From Sheuella sp. (GTDB lineage: Bacteria > Pseudomonadota > Gammaproteobacteria > Burkholderiales > Burkholderiaceae_B): a stretch of 37,514 nucleotides of DNA. Positions within the stretch are counted from its first letter, which is position 1. Each line of letters begins with the position of its first letter. The translations under genes were made by a program, and so were the position numbers. The notes below the pieces were generated by a model. It did not search any database, was not told the DNA's origin, and saw only the letters and a program-made list of their open reading frames with translations. Location: assembly GCA_030650995.1 (NCBI GenBank), contig JAUSCY010000061.1:1-37514 (forward strand). The letters are read 5' to 3'. Positions 1 to 8,676 of this stretch are shown here, piece by piece.

Positions 1-1
1 T

Positions 2-934
2 CTCGTTAGCAACGTGCGTTTAGACCTCAAACGTGGCAAACATCACAACGAACTGAACAAATTCCGATACGACGTTGTACTCAGCGTTGGTATGACGAAT
101 GTCACGGATGTTTCGCTGGTAAAACTGAATTACACGGGGATCGCTGCACTCGCAGAAGTGGAGGCCAGTTTAAAAGCTGATCGTACAAGTGCTGTGCAAT
201 TGAAAAATATTCCAAATGCCAGGTTGCAACCAGATCTGGTCGCTTTAGTTCGTTTGAAAAACGAGTTGACCCCTCAGGTGCGGGCGTCTGATGCGTTAGC
301 ACCCAAAAGTGAAACAGGTTTAGATCCTGAAGACTGCTGGAAACTCGCTGAGCAATTGGGTGCAGACTGCCATATCAGTTGGTCTGAAAACCCAGGTTGT
401 TTTGATGCGCACTGGAGTTTTGATCCGGATTACGCACCAGCACTCGCTTGTAATGAAAACAATCGACCGCTTTTTAACGATCCGTTGCTGACGCGTCGTC
501 AGCAACAAATCACTGGTGCTTTGCTCGACTATTTGAAAACTAGATTGCCAGAGTATATGGTGCCTAGTCATTTGATTTTGCTGGACAGTTTGCCTACAAA
601 GACCAGTGGCAAGGTTAATTATCAGGAGTTGCCGAGCCCCGACTTTGTTCAAAGTCAAAATTGGGAGTCGCCAAAAACGTCTACAGAAAAATTATTAGCT
701 GCGATATGGGAAGAAACGCTTGGTGTTTCAAACGCAGGCGTAAATGATGATTTTTTTATGATGGGCGGGCACTCTCTGCTTGCGGTACAACTGCAATACC
801 GTATTCGCGAAAAATTCGCAGTGGATGTTTCCTTAGTTCAGCTTTTCGAATCTCGCACAATTAATAGTTTGGCTCAACGCATAGATTTGCTGCTGGAACC
901 TAGCGCACAGTGGGTGGAAGAGGGCGTCTTGTGA
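2..934 (+). CDS. NRPS C-terminal fragment: end of A domain with inserted methyltransferase, then PCP (5' truncated by window)
   Basis: The frame is open from position 2, so the gene begins upstream; the GTG at 14 is not a real start. The first ~170 residues match, in order and spacing, the segment that follows the N-methyltransferase core in the second module of the next protein (for example NELNKFRYDVVLSVG here versus NELSKYRYTAVIEVG there). I therefore infer an A domain interrupted by an N-MT, whose SAM motif and substrate pocket lie outside the window. The A10 region follows: LPEYMVP, then SGKVNY in place of the usual NGKxDR but with the catalytic Lys kept. A PCP follows with phosphopantetheine Ser in GGHSLLA (codon 773-775). 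The last ten residues (SAQWVEEGVL) are acidic and may be a docking peptide for the TubC-type docking domain of the next protein. The stop overlaps the next GTG start by 4 nt. By position it corresponds to the end of TubB in tubulysin synthesis. Confidence 0.9.
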   Translation, partial: LVSNVRLDLKRGKHHNELNKFRYDVVLSVGMTNVTDVSLVKLNYTGIAALAEVEASLKADRTSAVQLKNIPNARLQPDLVALVRLKNELTPQVRASDALAPKSETGLDPEDCWKLAEQLGADCHISWSENPGCFDAHWSFDPDYAPALACNENNRPLFNDPLLTRRQQQITGALLDYLKTRLPEYMVPSHLILLDSLPTKTSGKVNYQELPSPDFVQSQNWESPKTSTEKLLAAIWEETLGVSNAGVNDDFFMMGGHSLLAVQLQYRIREKFAVDVSLVQLFESRTINSLAQRIDLLLEPSAQWVEEGVL

Positions 935-3900
935 ATATTGCGCAATGGCTGGAAAGCCTGAAAGATTCGGGTGTTGAGTTGTCGTTACACAGTAATGGCC
1001 AGGATTTAAGTTTTCGCACGACCCAAGCCGCCTTAACTCCTCACGTCCGCAGTGAAATCATCGCTCGAAAGACTGAGTTGATTGATTATTTTAAAATATC
1101 ACTGGCTAGCCAGGAAATTAAGCGTTCTGAAAAAAACAACAAATTCTCATTGTCCGCAGCGCAGCAGAGACTTTGGTTTCAGGAACAATTTAACGGCGCT
1201 CCTAATAATTTAGCAGGCGCAGTACGATTGCAAGGTCCTCTGTCAGTCGATGCTTTAGAGGGCTCCCTGCAGGGAATTATTAACCGTCATGCTGTTTTTC
1301 GTACACGATTTAGCGATGGTGCTGACGGACAGTCCTTCCAGGATATTGTCGAGTGTTCGCCTTTTGTTTTGCAAAAGGAAGACCTGCGCCACGATCCAGA
1401 GGCCTTAACTCTGGTGCGACACCGGATTCAGATGCAAGCCTCAGAGAGCTTTGACCTGCAGAAGCCTGTTTTCCTTCGTGCCAGTTTGTATCAACTCGGT
1501 TTAAACGATCATATTCTTTTCATCAACATGCCACATATAGTGGCTGATGGTGTAAGCCTGCAAATTTTTGATAAAGAGTTGACAGCGGGTTACGCGGGTC
1601 AAAGCGTCCCGGATATTGCGCTAAGGTATGTCGATTTTGCCGAATGGGAAGCACAGCAACCGCCGCAGGCGAAAGCGCTTAATTACTGGCGCGATCAATT
1701 AGCTGATACGCAGATTGTGACCTTGCCGACAGATTATCAAGGTAATAGTCAGAATCTTTATCACGCTTCTGATTGCAGCCTCTCATTGTTGAGTGCGCAT
1801 GAGTCAGAGCTGCTCAAACAGTTTGGTCGTAAGCGAGGTGCTACGCCGTTCATGACACTCCTTGCTGCATTCTCGCTATGTATGTGGCGCGTTTCAGGAG
1901 AGGGGGATCTCACGGTTGCGACAGCGATTAACAATCGTCCAAAAAGCGAGCTGCGGAATCTGATCGGTTTCTTTTTGAATATTATCGCTTTACGTGTTCG
2001 ACCTGACCAAGCGCTGCGCTTTGGGGATTTGGTCGATGCGGTTCGTCAGACCTGTCTTGAGGCGTATGAGCATCAGGCATTGCCTTTTGAACAACTAGTT
2101 GAAGAGCTTCAACCCGAAAGAGTCGAGTCCCGCAACCCAATCGCGCGTATCGCATTTGCAGTGGGCGATACACCATGGATGCCTGGTCATACGATTCAAC
2201 TTCCCGGTCTTGATCTGACTCCGTTCGAAATCGATCGCGGTATGCTGGATTTCGATATGCATCTATGGGTGTCTGATATGCCCTCCGGGCTGAGCGGCCG
2301 GCTTGAGTTCCGCACTGATCTCTACGCACGACAGACTGCGGTTAATTTTCTGGAGCGATTTAAAACAATATTGCAACAGCTTATGCAAGGCCTGGATTGT
2401 CCCCTTCATGAATGCGATGCGCTGAGTCCGACAGAGCGCGACGTTATTTTGCATGATTGGTCTGGCCAGCCGAATTCCCTTGCGGCGAAAAATAATGTAG
2501 TGGACGCATGGCGTCACGCTGCCAGGAAATTTTCACAGAACGCAGCGCTTTGCTACGATCAAATTACGCTCGACTACTCGACACTCGATGAGCTGAGCGA
2601 TAATCTGGCAGCTACGTTAATTGCCCGAAACGTCAGGTCAGGCAGCATCGTTGGGCTCCATATACCAACAGGTATGGCAATGGTCGTGGCGATGCTGGCT
2701 GTGCTTAAAGCTGGGGCCGCTTATCTTCCGCTAGACGTAAAAATGCCGGCGCAACGGCTGCAATTTATACTGGATGACAGTGAGGCTGTCTTGATCATTA
2801 GTGATCAGGAGCTGAGTAATGATTTAAATGTAACGCTACCAATACTGAAACTGCCTGCCTGTGGCAAGCTTTCTGAACCGGTGACTTTGCCTGCGGCATG
2901 GCCGCGGATACAAGCAAGCGATCTCGCCTACGTGATGTATACGTCAGGTTCCACAGGTGAGCCTAAGGGCGTACTTGTTCCGCATCGAGCGATATGCCGA
3001 TTGGTACTTGATACAAATTATGTGCAGATCACAGCCTCAGACCGGATCGCACAGTTAGCGAATAGTGCTTTTGATGCGTTTACTTTCGAAGTGTGGGGTG
3101 CGCTTGTTAATGGCGCCTGCGTGCTTGGAATCGATCGCGATAGCAGTCTGAACCCTGTTCAGCTTGGCGATAGTCTGGTCAAGGGCCAGGCATCCATTAT
3201 GTTTGTCACGACCGCGCTGTTTAACTTGCTCGCGAGTGAGGCGCCCTCATCTCTTGGTGGTCTTCGCTGCCTGTTGTTTGGTGGCGAGCAGGCTGATGTT
3301 GGCGTAGTACGCAATTTCTTGCAGCAGCATCCGGTGCGCCAGTTATTGCACGTGTATGGTCCGACAGAAAACACAACTTTTTCTACTTTTTATGTTGTAG
3401 AGAATATTGCATCCAATACTGCGCTGCTCCCAATTGGAAAGCCTGTACTTGGTACGAGTGCCTTTGTGCTGGCCAAAGACCTGGCGCTGGTTCCCCCCGG
3501 CTCCGCGGGTCAGCTATTTCTCTGCGGCGATGGTCTGGCTGATGGATATTTGAGACGCCCCGAGCTGGATGCGTCAAGCTTTGTCCCACATCCTTTTGTA
3601 CCTGGCGCTAGACTTTATCGCACAGGCGATAAGGTACGTTTCAATCACGACGGCGATCTGGAATTTATTGGGCGTATTGATAATCAAATCAAGTTGCGCG
3701 GGTTCCGGATTGAGCTGGGTGAAATCGAATTTCATCTTTTAAGTATTCCGGGTGTATCGGCTGCTTTAGTGCAACTGGAAAAAACACAAGCAGGTCAGAA
3801 AATTGTGGCGTATGTTGCGACCACTGTTGATGAGAGCAGTATTCGACGGGCGCTTGAGGAAAATCTACCGCATTACATGCTGCCAGGCACAATCGTTTGC

Positions 3901-6900
3901 ATGGATAGCCTGCCGCTTAACAGAAACGGCAAAATTGATCGGAATGCACTCGCTGCTTTAGAAAAGCCGACACAGCGCGCGATTACTGCACCACGAGATG
4001 AAATCGAAGCAGATTTAATCAATATCTGGACCTCGGTTATTGGTTGTAGTGAGATATCGGTAGATGATAATTTTTTCGATATCGGTGGCCATTCGCTTCT
4101 TGCTACAAGAATTGCTGCCCGCGTATCCGAACATTTCAAGTTCAAAGCAGAGTTGCGTGCACTTTTTGAATACCCGAGTGTTGCGCGTTATGCAGAATGG
4201 TTGCGGTCCGCTTTGGGCCACAGCGTGTTAAGCGTTATCGAAAAAATACCAGTCATCAGTCGAGAATTGCCTGTGCTGCTTTCCTCCGCACAGGAAAGGC
4301 TGTGGTTTCTAGATCAGATGAACCCAGGTTCACCGGCCTACAACATAAGCTACGCATTAGGAATAAAGGGTCGATTGGTTGTAGATGTTCTCGAGCAAGC
4401 TCTAGCGGCGTTATTGCAGCGTCATGAAAGTTTACGCACCCGATTTATTAATAAAAATGGCAAACCCTTTCAAGAGGTCGTGTCAGACGTGCGGCTCAAG
4501 CTGTCACAGATTGATTTGCGGCATATTTCACCGGTCAGAATTCAAGAAGAACTCGAAGAGCGACGCTTGACAGAGGCACTTAAGCCTTTTGATACCGATC
4601 AGGCACCGTTGATTCGAGCTTGTTTGTATCAACTCAGCGATAGTCAGTGGGTACTAGGGATTAGTTTGCACCACATCATTGCTGACGGCTGGTCTCTAAG
4701 TGTTTTGCGACGTGATCTGGGAAAAATATACGACGGACTCATCCAGGGTTTACCGGCAGAATTACCCATTTTGTTTGCCCAATATGCAGATTATGCCGCG
4801 TGGGACAGATCGCAGAACACTGATCTGAGTGAGCATCTCGGTTACTGGAAAAACGAACTCTACGATTTGAGTCCTTTAAGATTGCCTACGGATCTACCGC
4901 GTCCTACTACGCCATCTTTTAAAGGCGCTGCGCAGCGATTCAGTATTGATAAAGAGGTCGCACAGTCGCTGAGGAAAATTTCGCGTCAGTTTGGGGCGAC
5001 CTTATATATGACGTTGTTGACTGCTTTTGCAGTACTTTTGCAGCGCTATAGTCGTCAGGATGATTTTGCTGTTGGTAGCCCAATCGCACACCGTAACCAT
5101 CTAGATACAGAAAATCTGATTGGTTTTTTTGTTAATACTCTGGTTATGCGTTGTCGTATGGATGGCGATGATACGTTTGTCAGTCACCTTCTTCGGATGC
5201 GCGAGACAACGTTAGCCAACTATGCGCATCAGGATTTACCTTTCGAACGGTTGGTCGAAGAGCTTGATCCGGAACGTGACCCAACTGTCAATCCACTAAT
5301 ACAAGTCATTTTCGCATTGCAAAATGCACCGATCAGTCATCAGCAATTATCAGAGATGGTGATTGAGCCTCTCGAATATCTGGTTGCTACGACTCGCTTT
5401 GACCTGGAGATGCATCTCTGGGAAAACGAGCAAGATAGCTCAGGGCAGAGCGGTTTACATGGCATTTTGGTCTACGACACGGCGTTATTTAATGAACGCA
5501 CAATGGCAAGTCTCTGCCGCTGTTTCGTGACCTTGCTTGGATCGATTTGTGAAAAGCCTGAGTCACAGATTTCTAAATTGAATATCCTCAGTGAGACAGA
5601 TCGTATTCGGGCGTTGTCACATAACGCACCATCAACTGAGTATCCACGAGAACAATCAATCGTAGATCTGTTTTCACAACAAGCCCTGATAAATCCTGAA
5701 AAAACAGCACTGATCATGGGCATGCACAGTCTAAGTTATGCTGAACTGGATCGTCGCAGTGATCACCTGGCCAGTCAGCTATTGCAACGAGGTGTACTGC
5801 CTGAGTCACCGATTTTGGTGCGTCTGGAGCCGTCTTTTGACAGTGTGATCAGCATGCTGGCAATTCTGAAGGCCGGCGCTTGCTATGCTCCGGTGGATTT
5901 GCATGAGCCTGCCAGCAGGCTCTCCAGCATTACCGAAAGTCTCAAACCCAGCATGACGATTGACCAGGAAAGTTTCAATAGCATGATGGAAGATCCATCT
6001 GTGCCAGTGGACTTTGCACCTCCTGCGCGCCCAAGCGCGGATAGTCTGGCCTATATTCTCTTTACTTCCGGATCGACTGGTCAGCCTAAAGGTGTTCGGA
6101 TTCCTCATCGCGCGGTAGTGCGGCTGGTTAAAAATACTAATTTCCATCCTTTCGGTCCAGACGAAGTATGGCTACAAGCGGCACCACTGGCATTCGATGC
6201 GTCGACACTTGAGATCTGGGGGGCCTTACTCAATGGTGCGAGTCTGGCGATTTTGCCATCAGGCAAAGCCTCGTTTGCAGAGATTGGTGCTGCCATTCAA
6301 CGCCATCAAGTCACCTGCGCATGGCTTACCGCCGGTTTGTTCAATGTACTGATTGATACTGAAATAGAAGCCCTGCGTGGCTTGAGGTATTTAATCGCCG
6401 GTGGTGATGTACTTAGCGTCAAGCATGTCCAGAAAGCATTGAGAAATTTGCCAGGCCTGACCATTGTGAATGGGTATGGACCTACAGAGAACACTACATT
6501 TACATGTTGCCACGTCATGCAGCGTGAGCCAGCGACGGCAAGCACAATCCCGATCGGGCTGCCTGTATCTAACACGACCATCTATATCGTTGATTCTTCA
6601 TTGCAGCCGGTTCCGGATGGAATGCCAGGTGAGCTATTGACGGGAGGCGATGGATTGGCGCGCGATTATCTTGATTCGCCCGAGCTTACGCTAGCCAGAT
6701 TTATTCCTAACCCTTTTACAAATACTCCTGGTGACAGGCTCTACAGAACTGGTGACTTGGTCCGCCGTGCGCCTGGTGGTGAGGTTGAGTTTGTGGGCAG
6801 GCTGGATGGTCAGCTAAAAATTCGTGGATTTCGCGTTGAAACCGGTGAAATCGAACATGTACTTCGCAGTCATCCAGAAGTCCAGGATGCTGTTGTTCTG

Positions 6901-8676
6901 GTTCATGGGCAGGCCGAGTACAAGCAAATTGCAGCATACGTTGTCCCATGTTCACCCAATGAGAACCAAACGCGCTCTCAGTTGGGTGAAGAGCAAGTCG
7001 AGGATTGGGAAAAGCTATTTGATGAGTCGCTGTATCAATCACTCGAAGCAGGCGACGATCCCACTTTTAATATTTCTGGCTGGAAGAGTAGCTTTACTGG
7101 TGAGCCTATTGCGGCGCAAGAGATGCGAGAGTGGCTCGATGACTTTGTACAAACTGTGCAGCGATATCAGCCCAAACGGATATTGGAAATCGGTTGCGGT
7201 ACGGGCATGGTGTTGTTTCGTCTGGCCAGTGAATGTGAAAGTTATGTAGGTACGGATTTTTCTGCCCAGGCCCTCGCGCATGTGCGTCGCTTTCTTGATG
7301 CGGATGCGCCAGTTGAATTGTTCAGGCGCGAGGCACTTGATTTTGCCGGGTTCAAGCCAAAACAGTTCGATACCATTATTATCAATTCAGTCATTCAATA
7401 TTTTCCTGATTCGCAATACTTGCACGATGTGATTGCGGGTTGTCTGCCACTGATCGCAAACGGTGGTCGACTTGTCATGGGTGATCTGCGCAGCTTGCCG
7501 TTATTACGTGCCTTTCATACCGCAGTTACTTTTGCACGCAGCAATCCAAAAATGCGATTGCGTGAATGGCGTACACAAGTTGATCGTGCGATGCTGGAAG
7601 AGGATGAGTTAGTCATCGCCCCGGGCTTTTTCAACGCCCTCGATTTGCCTCGGATAGCGCAGGTCCGGTTCCGGTTGCAGCGCCCTAGTTACGACAATGA
7701 GTTAAGTAAGTATCGCTACACAGCCGTGATTGAAGTTGGCTCACACTGTTCAGATTCTGAAATCCACTGGCTGGAGACGAAGAGTCCATTAGAAGTAGAA
7801 CAACTACTTGCAACAGAGTCTCTGAAGCAAATAGGTTTGCGTGCTGTGTCTAATTCCCGGGTGAGTTTTGATCTGTCACTAGTCGATCAGCTCGAGACCG
7901 CGGCAAGACAAGAAGGGTATCTGGACGGGTTAAAGCGACAGCTTGATAAACAGGTGCTCTCAGGGACTGATCCTAAGGTGTGGTGGGAGCTCGGTGAAAA
8001 ACTTGGCTACGTTGTCGATGTCGGTTGGTCTGATGGCAATCCTAGCGGTGCCTATGATGTTGTATTGACGAAGCTAACAGCGGGCGCACGTGTTCCCGTT
8101 GGTGTTCCGTCACAAGTCTCTGAGGGAGCAAACATCAATCATCCGCTTCGTGGGAAATTAGCGCGAGCCTTAGGTCCCAAGCTTCGCGGACTTTGTCAGG
8201 ATCAGTTGCCAGAATATATGTTGCCTGCACATTTCATTATGCTGCCAAGCTTGCCACTTACACCTAACGGAAAAATTGATAAACGTGCGATGGCTTTGCC
8301 GGAAAATTTAACCGCGGTGCAACGCGAGAAGGTGATGGTCCCAGAAAACGAGTTGGAAAAAATAATTGCATCTGTCTGGAGCGATATTCTTGGTATCGAA
8401 CAGCCTGGCGTAACTGATAATTTCTTTGATCTCGGTGGGCATTCAATGCTTATGGTGCAAGTATGTAATCGTTTGCGTGATCAGCTTAGCCGTGACGTAC
8501 CTGTATTGATGATGTTTCAGTATCCGACCATCCGTGCACTGGCTGATGCACTTAACGTCACGCCTACTTCAAACGTGAGTAATTTAAGAAGCAATGATGC
8601 TGCCGCTGAGCGTGCACGTCGGCAACGTCAGAATATTCAAGCCCGAGCGGCTTCCAACACTTCGCAACGAAAATGA
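931..8676 (+). CDS. NRPS, TubC-like: docking-C-A(Ile)-PCP-C-A(Val)[N-MT]-PCP
   Basis: This bimodular NRPS has 2581 residues. I prefer the GTG at 931 to the GTG at 910: it forms a GTGA overlap with the previous stop, has GGAAGAGGG just upstream, and makes the protein begin exactly with a TubC-type N-terminal docking fold (residues 1-57). C1 starts near 71; its HHxxxDG motif reads PHIVADG (201-207), which keeps the catalytic second His. A1 has TSGSTG near 671 and pocket residues D715, A716, F719, then F, L, G, V, T, F, matching the Ile-type code DAFFLGVTFK. PCP1 Ser is 1055. C2 has HHIIADG (1247-1253). A2 has pocket DALWIGGTFK, which resembles the Val code. An N-methyltransferase is inserted after A8, with SAM motif LEIGCGTG at 2085-2092. 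PCP2 Ser is 2505. The tail is Arg-rich and precedes a KS-first partner. Expected chemistry: add Ile, then Val with N-methylation. Domain calls are firm; substrates are inferred. Confidence 0.95.
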   Translation: MNIAQWLESLKDSGVELSLHSNGQDLSFRTTQAALTPHVRSEIIARKTELIDYFKISLASQEIKRSEKNNKFSLSAAQQRLWFQEQFNGAPNNLAGAVRLQGPLSVDALEGSLQGIINRHAVFRTRFSDGADGQSFQDIVECSPFVLQKEDLRHDPEALTLVRHRIQMQASESFDLQKPVFLRASLYQLGLNDHILFINMPHIVADGVSLQIFDKELTAGYAGQSVPDIALRYVDFAEWEAQQPPQAKALNYWRDQLADTQIVTLPTDYQGNSQNLYHASDCSLSLLSAHESELLKQFGRKRGATPFMTLLAAFSLCMWRVSGEGDLTVATAINNRPKSELRNLIGFFLNIIALRVRPDQALRFGDLVDAVRQTCLEAYEHQALPFEQLVEELQPERVESRNPIARIAFAVGDTPWMPGHTIQLPGLDLTPFEIDRGMLDFDMHLWVSDMPSGLSGRLEFRTDLYARQTAVNFLERFKTILQQLMQGLDCPLHECDALSPTERDVILHDWSGQPNSLAAKNNVVDAWRHAARKFSQNAALCYDQITLDYSTLDELSDNLAATLIARNVRSGSIVGLHIPTGMAMVVAMLAVLKAGAAYLPLDVKMPAQRLQFILDDSEAVLIISDQELSNDLNVTLPILKLPACGKLSEPVTLPAAWPRIQASDLAYVMYTSGSTGEPKGVLVPHRAICRLVLDTNYVQITASDRIAQLANSAFDAFTFEVWGALVNGACVLGIDRDSSLNPVQLGDSLVKGQASIMFVTTALFNLLASEAPSSLGGLRCLLFGGEQADVGVVRNFLQQHPVRQLLHVYGPTENTTFSTFYVVENIASNTALLPIGKPVLGTSAFVLAKDLALVPPGSAGQLFLCGDGLADGYLRRPELDASSFVPHPFVPGARLYRTGDKVRFNHDGDLEFIGRIDNQIKLRGFRIELGEIEFHLLSIPGVSAALVQLEKTQAGQKIVAYVATTVDESSIRRALEENLPHYMLPGTIVCMDSLPLNRNGKIDRNALAALEKPTQRAITAPRDEIEADLINIWTSVIGCSEISVDDNFFDIGGHSLLATRIAARVSEHFKFKAELRALFEYPSVARYAEWLRSALGHSVLSVIEKIPVISRELPVLLSSAQERLWFLDQMNPGSPAYNISYALGIKGRLVVDVLEQALAALLQRHESLRTRFINKNGKPFQEVVSDVRLKLSQIDLRHISPVRIQEELEERRLTEALKPFDTDQAPLIRACLYQLSDSQWVLGISLHHIIADGWSLSVLRRDLGKIYDGLIQGLPAELPILFAQYADYAAWDRSQNTDLSEHLGYWKNELYDLSPLRLPTDLPRPTTPSFKGAAQRFSIDKEVAQSLRKISRQFGATLYMTLLTAFAVLLQRYSRQDDFAVGSPIAHRNHLDTENLIGFFVNTLVMRCRMDGDDTFVSHLLRMRETTLANYAHQDLPFERLVEELDPERDPTVNPLIQVIFALQNAPISHQQLSEMVIEPLEYLVATTRFDLEMHLWENEQDSSGQSGLHGILVYDTALFNERTMASLCRCFVTLLGSICEKPESQISKLNILSETDRIRALSHNAPSTEYPREQSIVDLFSQQALINPEKTALIMGMHSLSYAELDRRSDHLASQLLQRGVLPESPILVRLEPSFDSVISMLAILKAGACYAPVDLHEPASRLSSITESLKPSMTIDQESFNSMMEDPSVPVDFAPPARPSADSLAYILFTSGSTGQPKGVRIPHRAVVRLVKNTNFHPFGPDEVWLQAAPLAFDASTLEIWGALLNGASLAILPSGKASFAEIGAAIQRHQVTCAWLTAGLFNVLIDTEIEALRGLRYLIAGGDVLSVKHVQKALRNLPGLTIVNGYGPTENTTFTCCHVMQREPATASTIPIGLPVSNTTIYIVDSSLQPVPDGMPGELLTGGDGLARDYLDSPELTLARFIPNPFTNTPGDRLYRTGDLVRRAPGGEVEFVGRLDGQLKIRGFRVETGEIEHVLRSHPEVQDAVVLVHGQAEYKQIAAYVVPCSPNENQTRSQLGEEQVEDWEKLFDESLYQSLEAGDDPTFNISGWKSSFTGEPIAAQEMREWLDDFVQTVQRYQPKRILEIGCGTGMVLFRLASECESYVGTDFSAQALAHVRRFLDADAPVELFRREALDFAGFKPKQFDTIIINSVIQYFPDSQYLHDVIAGCLPLIANGGRLVMGDLRSLPLLRAFHTAVTFARSNPKMRLREWRTQVDRAMLEEDELVIAPGFFNALDLPRIAQVRFRLQRPSYDNELSKYRYTAVIEVGSHCSDSEIHWLETKSPLEVEQLLATESLKQIGLRAVSNSRVSFDLSLVDQLETAARQEGYLDGLKRQLDKQVLSGTDPKVWWELGEKLGYVVDVGWSDGNPSGAYDVVLTKLTAGARVPVGVPSQVSEGANINHPLRGKLARALGPKLRGLCQDQLPEYMLPAHFIMLPSLPLTPNGKIDKRAMALPENLTAVQREKVMVPENELEKIIASVWSDILGIEQPGVTDNFFDLGGHSMLMVQVCNRLRDQLSRDVPVLMMFQYPTIRALADALNVTPTSNVSNLRSNDAAAERARRQRQNIQARAASNTSQRK

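Noticed and set aside
910..930. GTG at 910 as the start of the second NRPS
   Set aside because: It adds seven residues ahead of a docking domain that begins cleanly at GTG 931, which has a better-placed ribosome site and the usual 4-nt overlap.
6824..7249. 141-codon + strand frame inside the second A domain
   Set aside because: It is an out-of-frame shadow of the A[MT] region.
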